Counted from the stretch's first letter, positions 36,850 through 49,635 are shown. The stretch is DNA of 64,000 nt from Parasphaerochaeta coccoides DSM 17374 (GCF_000208385.1 NC_015436.1:1984001-2048000); one strand, 5' to 3'. The notes: a model not told the origin generated them from the sequence alone. Translations and numbers: made by a program.

Positions 36850-38037
36850 TTAGCCTTTGATATCGGTCACCTGACCGGAAGCAACGGTTCTACCACCCTC
36901 GCGAATAGCGAAGCGGAGACCCTTGTCCATGGCAACGGGGTGAATCAGTTCGACTTCCAGCTCCGTGTGGTCGCCGGGAAGAACCATCTTTCCGCCTTCC
37001 AAGAGCACTGTACCAGTGATGTCGGTGGTGCGGAAATAGAACTGCGGGCGATAGCCGGAGAAGAAAGGAGTCTTACGACCGCCTTCCTCCGCGGTAAGCA
37101 CGTACACAGTACCGATGAACTTCTGGTGAGGTGTGATCGACTTGGGCTTGGCAAGAACTTGTCCACGGACAACTTCCTTCTTGTCAATGCCGCGCAGCAG
37201 GGCTCCGATGTTATCACCGGCCTGACCATCCTCAAGCAACTTGTTGAACATCTCGACACCGGTGACGACGCTGTCCTGGGTGGCCTTGATTCCAACGATG
37301 GAAACAGGATCGTTCACATGGATAACGCCACGTTCGATACGACCGGTAACGACGGTACCGCGACCGGAGATGGAGAAGATGTCTTCGATCGGCATGAGGA
37401 AAGGCTGGTCAACGGCACGCGCAGGAAGCGGAACATAGTCATCCATAGCGTCAAGCAGCTCGTCGATGCACTTCGTCTTCTCAGGATCATCGGGGTTGTT
37501 CAAGGCTTCATAAGCAGAACCGCGGATGACAGGGGCATTATCTCCATCGAAACCATTGGCGGTCAGCAGATCGCGCATTTCAGCCTCGACGAGATCAATC
37601 AGTTCAGGATCGTCCACCTGGTCAATCTTGTTGATGAACACGACGATGCAGGGTACGCCGACCTGACGGGCAAGGAGGATATGCTCCTTGGTCTGAGCCA
37701 TGGCGCCATCAGTGGCAGCAACGACGATGATAGCTCCGTCCATCTGGGCAGCGCCAGTGATCATGTTCTTGATGTAGTCAGCGTGTCCCGGGCAGTCAAC
37801 GTGGGCATAGTGCCGGTTCTTGCTCTGGTACTCGACGTGACGGGTATTGATTGTGATTCCTCTGGCCTTTTCTTCCGGGGCGTTGTCAATTGCATCATAA
37901 GCAAGAGCCTTGTCACCGAAAAGCCGGGCACAGTGCTGGGTGATTGCGGCAGTGAGGGTCGTCTTACCGTGGTCGACGTGTCCGATTGTTCCAACGTTAA
38001 CGTGCGGCTTCGTCCTCGCAAACTTTTCCTTAGCCAT
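36850..38037 (-). CDS. tuf: Elongation factor Tu
   Basis: A 395-residue GTPase that brings aminoacyl-tRNA to the ribosome. G motifs: [21 protein letters not shown] and the SAYEALN region. The start [20 protein letters not shown] at 38037 has GGAGG 6 bases upstream; a frame to 38067 adds 10 non-family residues. It is the first gene of the long tuf-rpsJ-to-rplQ unit. fusA is absent from this cluster. Confidence 0.98.
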   Translation of the reverse strand: MAKEKFARTKPHVNVGTIGHVDHGKTTLTAAITQHCARLFGDKALAYDAIDNAPEEKARGITINTRHVEYQSKNRHYAHVDCPGHADYIKNMITGAAQMDGAIIVVAATDGAMAQTKEHILLARQVGVPCIVVFINKIDQVDDPELIDLVEAEMRDLLTANGFDGDNAPVIRGSAYEALNNPDDPEKTKCIDELLDAMDDYVPLPARAVDQPFLMPIEDIFSISGRGTVVTGRIERGVIHVNDPVSIVGIKATQDSVVTGVEMFNKLLEDGQAGDNIGALLRGIDKKEVVRGQVLAKPKSITPHQKFIGTVYVLTAEEGGRKTPFFSGYRPQFYFRTTDITGTVLLEGGKMVLPGDHTELEVELIHPVAMDKGLRFAIREGGRTVASGQVTDIKG

Positions 38038-38332
38038 CAGTTCCTCCTTGTGACGGGTGCGTGTCACAAAAAAATAATATGCGATTCATAAAGGTCTACG
38101 CCCTTACAATTCACGATGTGAGACAAACTGTGATGTGTCCGTTGAGGGATGGAAGGAAATCCAGAGGTCGATGAAACAGGAATATCCTTCCACCGACATA
38201 GAAACAGGTTGTAAAAAACCGCCTGTAACCTGGACCACCTAACCATCCTGGCATTCAGCCCTTGGACGATCGGTTTGGCTCGGCATGTTCTCGCATGAAG
38301 ACACGTACATACGCATCTTTCGGCAAGACACC
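38038..38332 (-). promoter_or_regulatory. Long 5' leader of tuf with terminal hairpin
   Basis: About 295 transcribed bases precede tuf. Just before its Shine-Dalgarno is TTGTGAC-N8-GTCACAA (38069-38063 with 38054-38048), whose right arm runs into AAGGAGG. Such a hairpin could set translation of tuf. No ribosomal protein leader family is recognised, and no gene is visible in the leader. Confidence 0.5.
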
Positions 38333-38338
38333 TTGCCT

Positions 38339-38368
38339 ACTATACTGAATGTGGACGGAACATGTCAA
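38339..38368 (-). promoter_or_regulatory. Strong sigma-70 promoter of the tuf-S10-spc-alpha unit
   Basis: TTGACA (38368-38363), 18-base spacer, TATAGT (38344-38339), with an A/T-rich stretch upstream (near 38380-38400) that could act as an UP element. Transcription should start near 38332. Confidence 0.8.
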
Positions 38369-38504
38369 GCGAATCATTGTTTTTAAAAAGGAAATTCAAC
38401 GCAATATTTAAAAATAGTGTGATTCATGTCTGTAATTTGTTGTAATGAAATTGGTTATTATTTTTTTACATCATCCAGGGTCATAATTTTCTCACATCTT
38501 CTTC

Positions 38505-38760
38505 TCATGCGTGAGGGCAGCCATTCATCCAAGCCCACCCAAAAACAGCGTTCCTCCGCTTCTGATAGCCCCCGACCTTCCGTTTCAACCATTCAAGATT
38601 ATCGGCATCGATGCGAAGCGATATAGCCTGTTTTACAGACTTCAAGCAACGCGGGCCTGGCCGAAATAATCCTGATTCTTCCGGTCACGGCGTAAATTAC
38701 AGCCACAATGACAAAACCATGCAGGCTGCCTGACCCGAAAAAACGATCTTCACTGATGAT
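38505..38760 (-). pseudogene. Remains of a BrnT-BrnA toxin-antitoxin module
   Basis: Minus-strand frame from 38760 reads EDRFFGSG, FVIVAVIYAVTG and RIRIISARPALLEV, matching the C-terminal half of the BrnT RNase toxin family (the RIISAR motif is intact). An overlapping frame gives QDYFGQARVA, then after a one-base shift SVKQAISLRIDADNLEWL, GGYQKRRNAVFGWAW and a TGA, matching the BrnA antitoxin DNA-binding domain. Order brnT then brnA and overlap fit known brnTA operons. The toxin lacks its N-terminal half and starts inside no open frame; the antitoxin is frameshifted. I see no intact copy nearby. Confidence 0.72.
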
Positions 38761-38775
38761 TGAATGCTTAGCGTC

Positions 38776-38814
38776 AAAACAACAAAAAACCGGCCATCCC
38801 AGAGGACGGTCGGT
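38776..38814 (-). terminator. Terminator of rpsL-rpsG
   Basis: ACCGACCGTCC (38814-38804) pairs with GGATGGCCGGT (38799-38789) with one mismatch and one G-U pair, followed by TTTTTTGTTGTTTT on the minus strand. Confidence 0.88.
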
Positions 38815-38841
38815 TCATAATCACCGGAGAAAGCAGAAAGA

Positions 38842-39324
<483 letters not shown>

Positions 39325-39327
39325 TCA

Positions 39328-39714
39328 TCAAGCCTTCGGCTTCTTGGCACCGTACTTCGAGCGGCTTCTCTTGCGGTCAGCGACGCCCAAGGTGTCCTTG
39401 GCGCCACGGATGATGTGATAACGGACACCGGGAAGGTCCTTGACCCTACCGCCACGCATGAGCACAACGGAGTGCTCCTGCAAGTTATGTCCGATTCCCG
39501 GAATATAGGCCGTGACTTCAATGCCATTGGAAAGACGCACACGGGCGACTTTTCTCAGCGCGGAGTTCGGCTTCTTCGGAGTAACCGTCATGACACGGGT
39601 GCAGACACCACGTTTCTGAGGGCTTCCCTCAAGGGCGGGGGACTTCGTCTTGTTCGCGCTCGCTACCCGGCCCTTGCGTATCAACTGATTGATAGTAGGC
39701 ATCTTTCGATACAC
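39328..39714 (-). CDS. rpsL: Ribosomal protein uS12
   Basis: A 128-residue decoding-centre protein: [12 protein letters not shown] near the N-terminus, [20 protein letters not shown] and [20 protein letters not shown]. The lysine of TPKKPNS (the site of streptomycin-resistance changes in other bacteria) is the wild-type residue. Confidence 0.98.
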   Translation of the reverse strand: MYRKMPTINQLIRKGRVASANKTKSPALEGSPQKRGVCTRVMTVTPKKPNSALRKVARVRLSNGIEVTAYIPGIGHNLQEHSVVLMRGGRVKDLPGVRYHIIRGAKDTLGVADRKRSRSKYGAKKPKA

Positions 39715-39883
39715 TCCCTTTTATTCTGTTACTGCTCCGACCACGACGACCCGAAGGACGCCGAAGTCCGCGGCAATCCCTTTCGGGAACACCGCAATCC
39801 TATATCACACTTCCGAAGTCAGCATGGAGCCAACGACATGTCAATGATGGAGGAGACGAAAACCAATGTGCCGACAGGCAGTC

Positions 39884-42800
39884 TTAGTCTTCGTCAGATG
39901 CTCCATCCACGTCGGCGGCGTCACCTCCGTCAGATGTATCTTCGTCATCGTCATCAATGAGGTACTCTTCTTCATAGACCTCAGGTTCTTGATGATGCTG
40001 ATCCATTATCTGCGCGACTCTCGCCTGGAGATCCACCGAAGTCTCGTCGGTAAGGTTTATATCACGATACCGTCTCATGCCAGTTCCGGCAGGAATCAGG
40101 TGACCGATGATAACATTTTCCTTGAGACCGCGCAACTCATCTCTACTACCAGCAATGGCGGCATTTGTCAAGACCTTGGTCGTCTCCTGGAATGAAGCGG
40201 CGGATATGAAGGAATCGATGCTCAGCGAAGCGCGGGTAATCCCCAGCAGCAGTGGACGGGCAACGGCAGGTTCCCCGCCTTCCCTTTCCACCTTCTTGTT
40301 CTCTTCACGGAAGCGAACCTTATCCACCTGCTGTCCATGGATGAATGACGTATCCCCGACACTGACCACTTCAACCTTGCGGAGCATCTGTCGCACGACA
40401 ATGCCTAAGTGCTTGTCGTTGATATCTACTCCCTGGAGCCGGTAAACCTCCTGGACCTCATTAAGCAGGAACGACTGCAAGTCGTTCTCTCCCATGATAT
40501 CAAGGATATCGTGAGGGTCAATCTGTCCGTCGCACAGCGGTTCAGCCGCCTCCACATGGTCGCCGTCACGGACAAGCAGATGCTTGCCCATGGGGACATA
40601 GTGGTCGAAGAAATCGCCGAAGGAATCTTCGATGGACAGCTTGCGCTTGCCCTTCACGATGGTACCGAAACGCACGATGCCTTCGACCTGGGCAAGAACC
40701 GCCGCATTGCGCGGCCGCCGTGCCTCAAAAAGCTCGCCGACACGGGGAAGACCGCCGGTGATATCCTTAGTCTTCACGCCTTCCTTCAGAATCTTGGCCA
40801 AGATGTCGCCCTTGACAATCTTCTGGTTGTCGGAAACCTGTAGGTAGGAGGAACCGGGCAACAGGTACGCGGAGGATTCCGAGCCTTCTCCGTTCTTGCC
40901 GAAAGTGATGAGGATGCGCGGCTGGAGTGTCTCAAGATTATATTCGGTAATCTTCTTCTCCACGTTACCGGTTTCCTCGTTCACTTCCTCCTGCAACGTA
41001 GTGCCCAGCTTGATGTCAGCGAAATGCACATATCCGTCACTTTCAGCAATAATCGGCTCGCTGAAAGGATCGAACTGGACGACAGCCGCGTTCTCAGGAA
41101 CAAAAGTGTCCAAGGTAATCAACAGCTCGGAGCCTGGCTTCACGTCCTGACGGGCTTCAGGTCCCACGATATAGATGTTCCCATCAATGACGCGGGCAAA
41201 ACCCATCTGTTCCGCAACTACAGGCTTCTTGCCCTTGTCTTCATAGATGGTCATGCCAGAGGTAATCTTGTCGCCATCAGATACCAGGACATTGGCTCCC
41301 TTGGGTACGACGAACACCTTGTTCACACGATTGAAGTACAGGAAGCCCTTGCGGGTGAACACCTGACGGCCATCCGAGGCGCGTTCAATCATCTGCCCGG
41401 TCGCACGGGTGACGATTACGGGATGGGAGAAGGTCAGCTTGTCGTTCTCCGTGCTGGTGGATGCAGTTCCGCCGACATGGAACGTTCTCATGGTAAGCTG
41501 TGTACCAGGCTGACCAATCGACTGCGCCGCGATGGTTCCGACTGCCTCGCCGATTTCCACGGGTCGGTTGGTCGCAAGGTTTCGGCCATAGCAGTTGCGG
41601 CAAACGCCATGTTTGCTTTCACAGGTCAAGACAGTACGGATATAGACTTTCTCCACTCCGGCCTCATCAATCCTGCGAGCCATATCTTCATCAATCTCTT
41701 GGTTCACGTCAATGAGAATCTCACCAGTGACCGGATGCTTGACCCTTTCCAGGGTATAGCGTCCTGTGATGCGGTCGGCAAGAGAGTCGATGACTTCATC
41801 TCCGTCCTTGATGGCCGAACGCCACGTACCAGTGATGGTTCCGCAGTCATCCTCGTTTATCACCACATCCTGGCTGATATCAACCAAGCGGCGGGTCAGA
41901 TAACCTGCCTCGGCAGTCTTCAAAGCCGTATCAGACAGCCCCTTGCGGGCTCCGTTGGTGGAGATGAAGAACTCGATGATTGACAGACCTTCCTTGAAGT
42001 TCGACTTGATGGGGAACTCGATAATGTCACCGGTGGGCTTGGCCATCAGGCCGCGCATGCCGCCGAGCTGACGAATCTGCGTCTTGGATCCACGGGCGCC
42101 GGAATCGGCCATCATGAACAGGGGATTGAACCCGTTCTGGTCGTTCCGGAGACTGGTCATCAGTTCCGTGGTCAACGCTTCGTTTGTCTGGCTCCACACC
42201 TCGATGACACGGTTGTACCTTTCATCTTGGGTGATATGCCCCTGGCGGTACTGGTTCATGATTTCAGCCTGCTGCTGGTTAGCCTTCTCGACCATCTCCT
42301 TTTTCGCCGTGGGCACGAGCATGTCGGAAAGTCCGATCGTCGCGCCGAAAAGCGTCGCGTACTTGAAACCGATGTCCTTGATGGCATCAAGCATCGTGAC
42401 AGCGACAGAATTCTTGTTGCTCTTGATGGTCTCTCCAATGAGCTTCTTAAGCTCCTTGTCTCCCATCGTGGCATTCTGGAAGCGGATTCCCGCTGGCAGG
42501 ATGGAATTGAAGATGATACGACCGGGAGTGGTCACAGTCTTCTTTCCGTCAAGCAGCCAGGAGATGCGGGCATTATAGGAAAGGGAACCCGCATCAATGG
42601 CGCGTTCCAGTTCCGCGATGTTGTCGAAGTAGCGGCCTTCACCCTTGGCGCCGGGCATGTCCTTGGTCAGGTAGTTGATGCCAAGAACCATGTCCTGGGA
42701 CGGGAACACGATAGGCTTACCGTTCGCGGGATCCAAAAGGTTGGTCGTGGAGAGCATCAACGTCCAGCATTCCATCTGGGCAGCCTGGGTCAGAGGAACG

Positions 42801-44173
42801 TGAATTGCCATCTGATCTCCGTCAAAGTCCGCGTTGTACGCATGACATACCAAGGGATGCAGCTTGATTGCCTTGCCATCCACAAGGACAGGCTCAAAAG
42901 CCTGGATGCCGAGACGGTGAAGCGTGGGAGCGCGGTTAAGCAGCACAGGATGCTCCTTGACCACTTCATCAAGGATAGACCATACCTCCGGCGTCTCTTG
43001 TTCGACCAGATTCTTCGCCTTCTTGATATTGACGCTTTCCTCGTTCTGGACGAGCTTGCGCATGATGAAGGGCTTGTACAGTTCCAAGGCCATCTTGGAA
43101 GGCAAGCCGCACTGATGCATCCTCAGCTCAGGGCCGACGACAATAACGGAACGTCCGGAATAATCGACGCGCTTGCCCAGAAGGTTCTGGCGGAAACGTC
43201 CCTGCTTGCCCTTCAACATGTCGGAAAGGCTCTTTAAAGGTCTGTTGCCAGCACCCTTGACGACACGCTTGCGCTTTGAGTTGTCAAAAAGCGCATCGAC
43301 TGCTTCCTGGAGCATACGCTTCTCGTTGCGCAGGATGATGTCAGGCGCATGGAGGCTGATCAGACGTTGGAGCCGGTTATTACGGTTGATGACACGGCGG
43401 TACAGGTCGTTCAAATCGCTGGTGGCAAAGCGACCACCGTCCAACTGAACCATCGGACGCAATTCAGGCGGGATGACGGGTATCACGGAAAGAATCATCC
43501 ATTCTGGCTTGTTAACGCTGTCCTGGAAGTTCTCCACGACCTCAATCCGCTTGAGCAGTCGCTTATCCGCCTTGCCGCCCTTCTCTCTCATCTGCTGACG
43601 CAGTTCAGCGCTCAGGGCGCCCAGGTTAAGGTTCGCAAGCAGTTCCCTGATTGCTTCCGCGCCCATTCCGGCCTGGAAGCCCTCGCCATACTGTTCGCGC
43701 GCCTGCCAGTATTCATCCTCGGCGAGCAGTTGTTTTTCTTTCAGCTCTGTATCACCAGAATGAGTGACAATATACTTCTCATAGTACAGGACGCTCTGGA
43801 GCTGGGAGCGGGATATATCAAGCAGGAGGCTCATCCTGGAAGGTACCGAACGGTAATACCAGATATGAGAGACAGGTGACGCAAGGGTGATGTGACCCAT
43901 GCGTTCACGACGCACCTTTGTGCTGGTCACTTCAACGCCGCAACGGTCGCAGACTACGCCCTTGTAACGGATTGTCTTGAACTTGCCGCAATAGCACTCC
44001 CATTCCTTGGTCGTGCCGAAGATACGCTCGCAGAACAGCCCGTCCCTCTCAGGACGGAGCGTGCGATAGTTAATGGTCTCAGGCTTCTTCACTTCACCGT
44101 AAGACCATGCCTTGATCTGCTCTGGGGAAGCCAGACGTATCATGATGCTGTCGAAATCTTGAATTTCCTTCAT
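39884..44173 (-). CDS. rpoC: RNA polymerase beta' subunit
   Basis: A 1429-residue catalytic subunit. The N-terminal zinc ribbon is [20 protein letters not shown]; the active-site motif is [14 protein letters not shown]; the C-terminal region includes [20 protein letters not shown] and a second cysteine cluster ([13 protein letters not shown]). It ends in an acidic tail rich in Asp. ATG 44173 follows the rpoB stop with AGGAG 6 bases upstream; GTG 44203 lies inside rpoB. The 169-base gap to rpsL holds several short hairpins and no gene. Confidence 0.98.
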   Translation of the reverse strand: MKEIQDFDSIMIRLASPEQIKAWSYGEVKKPETINYRTLRPERDGLFCERIFGTTKEWECYCGKFKTIRYKGVVCDRCGVEVTSTKVRRERMGHITLASPVSHIWYYRSVPSRMSLLLDISRSQLQSVLYYEKYIVTHSGDTELKEKQLLAEDEYWQAREQYGEGFQAGMGAEAIRELLANLNLGALSAELRQQMREKGGKADKRLLKRIEVVENFQDSVNKPEWMILSVIPVIPPELRPMVQLDGGRFATSDLNDLYRRVINRNNRLQRLISLHAPDIILRNEKRMLQEAVDALFDNSKRKRVVKGAGNRPLKSLSDMLKGKQGRFRQNLLGKRVDYSGRSVIVVGPELRMHQCGLPSKMALELYKPFIMRKLVQNEESVNIKKAKNLVEQETPEVWSILDEVVKEHPVLLNRAPTLHRLGIQAFEPVLVDGKAIKLHPLVCHAYNADFDGDQMAIHVPLTQAAQMECWTLMLSTTNLLDPANGKPIVFPSQDMVLGINYLTKDMPGAKGEGRYFDNIAELERAIDAGSLSYNARISWLLDGKKTVTTPGRIIFNSILPAGIRFQNATMGDKELKKLIGETIKSNKNSVAVTMLDAIKDIGFKYATLFGATIGLSDMLVPTAKKEMVEKANQQQAEIMNQYRQGHITQDERYNRVIEVWSQTNEALTTELMTSLRNDQNGFNPLFMMADSGARGSKTQIRQLGGMRGLMAKPTGDIIEFPIKSNFKEGLSIIEFFISTNGARKGLSDTALKTAEAGYLTRRLVDISQDVVINEDDCGTITGTWRSAIKDGDEVIDSLADRITGRYTLERVKHPVTGEILIDVNQEIDEDMARRIDEAGVEKVYIRTVLTCESKHGVCRNCYGRNLATNRPVEIGEAVGTIAAQSIGQPGTQLTMRTFHVGGTASTSTENDKLTFSHPVIVTRATGQMIERASDGRQVFTRKGFLYFNRVNKVFVVPKGANVLVSDGDKITSGMTIYEDKGKKPVVAEQMGFARVIDGNIYIVGPEARQDVKPGSELLITLDTFVPENAAVVQFDPFSEPIIAESDGYVHFADIKLGTTLQEEVNEETGNVEKKITEYNLETLQPRILITFGKNGEGSESSAYLLPGSSYLQVSDNQKIVKGDILAKILKEGVKTKDITGGLPRVGELFEARRPRNAAVLAQVEGIVRFGTIVKGKRKLSIEDSFGDFFDHYVPMGKHLLVRDGDHVEAAEPLCDGQIDPHDILDIMGENDLQSFLLNEVQEVYRLQGVDINDKHLGIVVRQMLRKVEVVSVGDTSFIHGQQVDKVRFREENKKVEREGGEPAVARPLLLGITRASLSIDSFISAASFQETTKVLTNAAIAGSRDELRGLKENVIIGHLIPAGTGMRRYRDINLTDETSVDLQARVAQIMDQHHQEPEVYEEEYLIDDDDEDTSDGGDAADVDGASDED

Positions 44174-44186
44174 CCGTATCTCCTGC

Positions 44187-47100
44187 TCAGTTTCCTGAGC
44201 CACTCTTGTTGATCAGTTCCTCATCCCTTTCGGTAAGGGGAACCTGCTTGCCCTTTGTGTCGTAGACAGACATATCAAGGGCCAGCCCACGAATTTCCTG
44301 GACCAGAACGTTGAATGCCTCTGGCATGCCTGCCGTCGTGGCTGGTTCGCCATTGACGATATTCTTGTAAATCTGGACACGACCGTTCATGTCGTCACTC
44401 TTGATGGTCAGGAGTTCTTGCAAGGTGTTTGCCGCGCCATATGCCTGCAAAGCCCACACTTCCATTTCTCCCAGACGTTGTCCGCCGAACTGAGCCTTAC
44501 CGCCCAGAGGCTGCTGTGTCACCAGAGAATACGGACCAGTGGAACGGGCATGCATCTTGTCATCGACAAGGTGATGCAACTTCAGATAATAAATATACCC
44601 GCAGAATACAGGATTGACGAAAGGAACACCCGTGCGGCCATCATACAGCGTGGTCTTGGAGTTTTCAGGAAGCCCTGCCTCACGCATCTTGGCCTCAATC
44701 TGTTCCATCGACCCCGATTGGAATACGGGAGTGGAATACCATTCCTCCAGGTTCACCGCCGCCCATCCAAGCTGTGTCTCAAGAAGCTGTCCGATGTTCA
44801 TACGGGATGGAACTCCCAAAGGATTCAGACAGACATCCAGGGAAGTACCATCTTCCATGTACGGCATGTCCTCCATAGGAAGGATACGGCTGACGACACC
44901 TTTGTTTCCGTGGCGTCCGGCCATCTTGTCACCCTGGCGCAGCTTGCGCTTGGTGGCAATCAGAACCTTCACGGTTTCCTCCACGCCTGGAGGAAGCTCA
45001 TCTCCCTCGGAACGCTTGAGACGCTGGATGTCAATGACAGTACCTTCAGTGCCGTGCGGAACCTTCAAGGACGTATCGCGGACTTCCTTGGCTTTCTCAC
45101 CGAAAATTGCGTTGAGCAGCTTGAACTCAGGGGTAGTGTCAGACTCGCTCTTGGGAGTGACCTTTCCTACCAGGATGCTGCCGGGCTTGACGCTGGCGCC
45201 GATACGGACAATGCCGTCCTCATCAAGCTGTTCCAGCATCTTCTCGCTGATGTTCGGAATATCCCTGGTCAGTTTTTCCGGCCCCAGCTTGGTTTCCCGG
45301 ATATCGGTGGTAAATTCCTTGATATGGATGGATGTATAGATATCATCCTTCACTACTCTCTCGCTGATTAAGACGGCGTCCTCGTAGTTGTATCCGTTCC
45401 ATGGGACGAAACCGACAAGGATGTTGCGACCCAAGGCAAGCTCGCCTTTCTGGGTTGCCGGCCCGTCAGCCAGCACAGCACCGACATCCACATGGTCTCC
45501 AATGGATACAATGACCCGCTGGGTGAAACAGGTGTCCTGGTTGGTACGCTGGTACTTCTGCACCTCGTAGACTTCTACATCCCCCTCAATCTCCGCCTTA
45601 TCCAGACGAACGATAATCTTGGTGGAGGATACATATTCCACGGTTCCCGCATGGCGCGCCTTGACCAACACACCGCTGTCGTACGCTGTACGTCCTTCCA
45701 TGCCAGTACCGACGCGCGGTGCTTCAGGGAATACTAGAGGCACTGACTGGCGCTGCATGTTCGATCCCATCAATGCGCGGTTCGCGTCGTCGTGTTCCAA
45801 GAAAGGAATCAGGGACGCCGCAACCGAAATGACCTGCTTGGGAGAGACATCCATGTAGCGGATGTCTTGGGGATGGCGGGTACTGTAGTCTCCGCTACGG
45901 CGCACAGGCACGTCAGCATCGACGAAGGCTCCATCCTGATCCAAGGCAGCGGATGCCTGGGCAATGTAATAACGTTCTTCGTCATTCGCATCGAGATAAC
46001 GGTACTGTTTGGTTGCTTTGCCGTCCACCACCTTGCGGTAAGGAGTCTCAAGGAAGCCATGTTCGTTTACCCTGGTATAATTGGCCAAGGACACAATCAA
46101 GCCAATGTTCGGACCTTCAGGAGTCTCGATGGGACACATGCGGCCATAGTGGGTGTAGTGAACATCGCGAACCTCGAATCCGGCACGGTCACGGGACAGT
46201 CCTCCCGGACCCAGGGCGTTGAGACGGCGTTTGTGGGTCAACTCGGCAAGCGGGTTGACCTGATCCATGAACTGGCTCAACTGGCTGCTGCCGAAAAATT
46301 CCTTGACCGCCGCGACAATCGGCTTAATGGAAATCAAATCCTGGGGACGGACACTGCCACCTTCAAGGTTCATCCTTTCACGGGCAATGCGCTCCATGCG
46401 GGCGAATGCGCTCTTCATCGCATTCTGCAAAAGCTCTCCGACGGAACGTACCCGGCGGTTACCCAGGTGGTCGATGTCGTCCACGTTCTCTTCGCGGATG
46501 AACACCTTGATTAAGAAGCCCATCGTATTAACAATATCATCCGGGGTCAGGACGGTCAGATCCGTGGACATCTGCTCATCGTTATCATCAGTACCATTGC
46601 CGAACTTCTTGTTGAACTTATAACGTCCCACATTGCCCAGGTCATATCTGCGGCCGGAGAAGAACATGTCGGGCAGTTCCTTCTCAGCACGTTCAATGGG
46701 AATCATTTCTCCGGGCATCAGGACATCATAAATCGGGTCAAGCACGTCTTTTTTCTGCGGCTCGTCGAAACCAGCTTCAGCATTGGTATACTTTGCGTCC
46801 TCAATCTCGAAGCAGTTGAGGATGATTTCACTATGGAGATATCCCTCAGCCTTCAGATCGATGACATCGACGGATGTCACCTTGTCGTTCATGAGTTGGT
46901 CGATTTCATGGGGATGGAGGATGTCTCCAGCCCGCAGGACCTTATATTCCTCTCCTTCCTTGAGGACATATACGTCAGAATAAAGGTACTTGCCGACCAG
47001 ACTCTCCTTAACATCGGCATCATTGCTCAGGGTGACGGTTTGTTTTGCATAGAACCTGGCTATGATCTTCTCACGGGTATCAAAGCCGATCGCACGGAGG

Positions 47101-47705
47101 AACAATGTACCGAGAATACGTTTCTTGCGGTCAATCTTCGTATAAATGAGATGCTTCTTCTCATCAATCTCAAATTCAAGCCAAGAGCCGCGGTATGGGA
47201 TGATGCGTGCGGAATAGATGTCTTTTTCATTGGAAAAGATGACACCGGGTGAACGGTGTATCTGGCTGACCACAACACGCTCGGCGCCGTTGATGATGAA
47301 AGTGCCGCGTTCTGTCATCAACGGGATATCCCCAAAGAAAATCTCTTTTTCACGGAGCTCGCCGTTGGGCATTTCAAGACTTATGGTCGCTTTTATCGGC
47401 ACACTGTAGGTACGGCCTTTCCGCTTGCATTCCGTCTCCGAGAATTTGATTCCGTCCATGTCCACTTCATAGTGGTCATAGACAAGGCGCATCTCCCCGT
47501 TAGCGCTTTCAATGGGAAAGGTAGATGTGAAAACATCTTCCAATCCAAGGGCGGGGTCAGGTTTAAGCCCGTTCCTCATACGGTCGAACTGGAGAAACTT
47601 TTCATAAGAATCCAGCTGAATGCCGATAAGATTGGGCAGATCGCAGACTTCTTCGAAATCAGACCCGATATACGTGCGCGTTATGGCTTTGCCTTTGGCA
47701 ACCAT
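44187..47705 (-). CDS. rpoB: RNA polymerase beta subunit
   Basis: A 1172-residue subunit forming the other half of the active centre. Recognised regions: [20 protein letters not shown] and [20 protein letters not shown] (the rifampicin pocket, wild type SQFMDQ...[10 protein letters not shown]), [10 protein letters not shown] and the C-terminal [15 protein letters not shown]. It follows rplL after a 218-base spacer with three hairpins. Confidence 0.98.
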   Translation of the reverse strand: MVAKGKAITRTYIGSDFEEVCDLPNLIGIQLDSYEKFLQFDRMRNGLKPDPALGLEDVFTSTFPIESANGEMRLVYDHYEVDMDGIKFSETECKRKGRTYSVPIKATISLEMPNGELREKEIFFGDIPLMTERGTFIINGAERVVVSQIHRSPGVIFSNEKDIYSARIIPYRGSWLEFEIDEKKHLIYTKIDRKKRILGTLFLRAIGFDTREKIIARFYAKQTVTLSNDADVKESLVGKYLYSDVYVLKEGEEYKVLRAGDILHPHEIDQLMNDKVTSVDVIDLKAEGYLHSEIILNCFEIEDAKYTNAEAGFDEPQKKDVLDPIYDVLMPGEMIPIERAEKELPDMFFSGRRYDLGNVGRYKFNKKFGNGTDDNDEQMSTDLTVLTPDDIVNTMGFLIKVFIREENVDDIDHLGNRRVRSVGELLQNAMKSAFARMERIARERMNLEGGSVRPQDLISIKPIVAAVKEFFGSSQLSQFMDQVNPLAELTHKRRLNALGPGGLSRDRAGFEVRDVHYTHYGRMCPIETPEGPNIGLIVSLANYTRVNEHGFLETPYRKVVDGKATKQYRYLDANDEERYYIAQASAALDQDGAFVDADVPVRRSGDYSTRHPQDIRYMDVSPKQVISVAASLIPFLEHDDANRALMGSNMQRQSVPLVFPEAPRVGTGMEGRTAYDSGVLVKARHAGTVEYVSSTKIIVRLDKAEIEGDVEVYEVQKYQRTNQDTCFTQRVIVSIGDHVDVGAVLADGPATQKGELALGRNILVGFVPWNGYNYEDAVLISERVVKDDIYTSIHIKEFTTDIRETKLGPEKLTRDIPNISEKMLEQLDEDGIVRIGASVKPGSILVGKVTPKSESDTTPEFKLLNAIFGEKAKEVRDTSLKVPHGTEGTVIDIQRLKRSEGDELPPGVEETVKVLIATKRKLRQGDKMAGRHGNKGVVSRILPMEDMPYMEDGTSLDVCLNPLGVPSRMNIGQLLETQLGWAAVNLEEWYSTPVFQSGSMEQIEAKMREAGLPENSKTTLYDGRTGVPFVNPVFCGYIYYLKLHHLVDDKMHARSTGPYSLVTQQPLGGKAQFGGQRLGEMEVWALQAYGAANTLQELLTIKSDDMNGRVQIYKNIVNGEPATTAGMPEAFNVLVQEIRGLALDMSVYDTKGKQVPLTERDEELINKSGSGN

Positions 47706-47831
47706 CTTGTACCCTCCAGAGGCGGAGACGGAACCGGAATTACCGTTTCCGAACCCCCCGCAGCATCATGGAAATGCCGCATTCTTCAATCTAACGGTGC
47801 CGTGGTCGCACCGGTCTTTTAAGACACATAT

Positions 47832-47917
47832 GCCACCGGTGTCATTCCGGTGGCGGAAATCACACTCCGGACGGGAAGTCCGGAGTATTTCGGGGACAGG
47901 AGGAAAAATCCTCCTGT
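47832..47917. other. Three tandem perfect hairpins in the rplL-rpoB spacer
   Basis: Stems: GCCACCGG/CCGGTGGC (47832-47839 with 47847-47854), ACTCCGGAC/GTCCGGAGT (47864-47872 with 47878-47886), and ACAGGAGGA/TCCTCCTGT (47896-47904 with 47909-47917). None has a T-run. They are placed as in the E. coli rplL-rpoBC spacer, where attenuation and RNase III cleavage lower rpoBC relative to ribosomal protein genes. Confidence 0.8.
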
Positions 47918-47923
47918 TCCGTA

Positions 47924-48304
47924 TTATTTGACTTCGAGGACTCCACCGACTTCAGCAAGTTTTGCCTTGATATCGGCAACTTCTTCCTTGGAAGCGCCTT
48001 CTTTCAGGATACCGCCCTGTTCAACCAGGTCCTTGGCTTCCTTCAAGCCGAGGCCGGAAACGATGGTGCGGACAACCTTGATGGCGGCAATCTTCTTGGT
48101 AGGATCAGCGCTTTTCAAAGTAACAGTGAATTCAGTCTGCTCCTCGACTTCCTCAGCAGGACCAGCAGCGGCAGCAGGACCAGCAGCCACGGCAGCGGCA
48201 GCGGTGACGCCAAACTTCTCTTCCATAGCCTTAATCAGCTCGGAAACTTCGAGGACAGTCATGTTTGCGATTGCCTCAATGATTTCTTCTTTCTTCGTAG
48301 CCAT
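47924..48304 (-). CDS. rplL: Ribosomal protein bL12
   Basis: A 126-residue stalk protein that recruits translation factors. N-terminal dimer domain ([20 protein letters not shown]), an Ala/Gly-rich hinge (about 36-52), and the factor-binding domain ([35 protein letters not shown]). Confidence 0.98.
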   Translation of the reverse strand: MATKKEEIIEAIANMTVLEVSELIKAMEEKFGVTAAAAVAAGPAAAAGPAEEVEEQTEFTVTLKSADPTKKIAAIKVVRTIVSGLGLKEAKDLVEQGGILKEGASKEEVADIKAKLAEVGGVLEVK

Positions 48305-48367
48305 ATTATCTTCTCCTTGTATGTGAACGGGCCTAGCAGGTTACTTTTCCGTGAAGACTAGTACCGT

Positions 48368-48925
48368 TTAGTTTTCTTGAGCGGGAGTCTCGTCCGCAAC
48401 AGCGGCAGGAGCCTCATCCAATTTTCCACCCTTGGACTCGACATAAGCGAGCAAGGTAGCAGCCAATTTCTGAACAGGAGCCTTCATGGTTCCCAACAGG
48501 GAAGACAACAGCTCTGCGCGGGAAGGCAACTTGCTGAACGCCTCGACCTGGGCGGCATCAAAGAGAGCCCCGTCTATGACAGCCCCCTTGACAGCGATGC
48601 TCGCGCCCGTACCGCGCATATCAAAGATAACCTTGGCTACTGAACTTGCCTCATCACCGTTTGCAAGGGCGATGGCGGTAGGTCCGACCAAGTGTTCATC
48701 GACACCAGAAGTCTTCAGCTCTCCAAAAGCAATTTTCGCATAACGGTTTTTCACGACACGGTAGGCGGCATCATTCTTCAGCAGCTGACGGCGGATGTTG
48801 AACAACTGCTCGACAGACATTCCACGATAATCCGTGAAAATGAAACTGTTGTAGCTGGAAAATTCTTCCTTGAGGGCTTTTACGGCTTCTTCCTTAGCCT
48901 GGGTAATCTTAGTTTCGTATGCCAT
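48368..48925 (-). CDS. rplJ: Ribosomal protein uL10
   Basis: A 185-residue stalk base protein that holds bL12 dimers: SSYNSFIFTDYRGMSVEQLF and RVVKNRYAKIAFGEL. The C-terminal part adds an Ala-rich tail. In many bacteria uL10-bL12 represses its own message; only 13 bases separate it from rplA here, so a long leader is not present. Confidence 0.97.
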   Translation of the reverse strand: MAYETKITQAKEEAVKALKEEFSSYNSFIFTDYRGMSVEQLFNIRRQLLKNDAAYRVVKNRYAKIAFGELKTSGVDEHLVGPTAIALANGDEASSVAKVIFDMRGTGASIAVKGAVIDGALFDAAQVEAFSKLPSRAELLSSLLGTMKAPVQKLAATLLAYVESKGGKLDEAPAAVADETPAQEN

Positions 48926-48938
48926 TTTTCAGCTCCTC

Positions 48939-49634
48939 TTACCTCTGCACCGCGGAGGCGGTGTTCTTCACATCGACGCGGACACCGGGGCCCATGGTCG
49001 AGGACAGTACAGCAGTCCGGACGAAATCACCCTTGGCGTCGGAAGGACGCTTGCGGATAATCTCCTCAAGGACGGACACTGCGTTGACAGCTACCAAGGC
49101 ACTGTCCATCGACACCTTGCCGATAGCCAGGTGGATGACGCCGGTCTTGTCAGCACGGAACTCGACACGTCCCTGGTTCAACTCAGCAAGCGCACCCTTG
49201 ATGTCAAAAGTGACTGTATGAGTCTTGGGATTGGGCATCAGGCCGCGACGACCAAGGACAGGGCCAAGACGTCCGACATCCTTCATCATGTCCGGAGTAG
49301 CGACGGCGACATCAAAGTCAAGCCATCCCCCGCGAATCTTTTCAATCAATTCTTCGTCTCCGACATAGGCGGCTCCGGCATCCAGGGCTTCCTGAGCCTT
49401 CTCGCCCTTGGCGAAAACAAGAATCCGCTTCTGCGCGGCGAACTGATGGGGCAACACCAAAGTGTCACGGACGCTCTGACTTTTCTTGAGAGCAAGGCTC
49501 ACCGAGAACTCGACGGTTTCGTCGAACTTGGCGAATGCCAGCTCCTTGACCAACTTTGCCGCTTCCTCAAAGGAATACAGCGCCTCATGGTCGTACTTCT
49601 TCAAGGTTTCCAAGTATTTCTTTCCACGTTTCAT
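48939..49634 (-). CDS. rplA: Ribosomal protein uL1
   Basis: A 231-residue stalk protein of the E site: [20 protein letters not shown], the signature [15 protein letters not shown] and a C-terminal [15 protein letters not shown] 49634 lies 1 base past the rplK stop; an open frame to 49712 is inside rplK. Confidence 0.97.
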   Translation of the reverse strand: MKRGKKYLETLKKYDHEALYSFEEAAKLVKELAFAKFDETVEFSVSLALKKSQSVRDTLVLPHQFAAQKRILVFAKGEKAQEALDAGAAYVGDEELIEKIRGGWLDFDVAVATPDMMKDVGRLGPVLGRRGLMPNPKTHTVTFDIKGALAELNQGRVEFRADKTGVIHLAIGKVSMDSALVAVNAVSVLEEIIRKRPSDAKGDFVRTAVLSSTMGPGVRVDVKNTASAVQR

Positions 49635-49635
49635 A

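Noticed and set aside
38426-38626. Plus-strand open frame opposite the BrnTA remnant
   Set aside because: It is the antisense of the BrnA remnant; the minus-strand reading is the one with family similarity.
48926-48938. uL10 leader of the rplJ message
   Set aside because: Only 13 bases separate rplA and rplJ, too short for the known leader structure.
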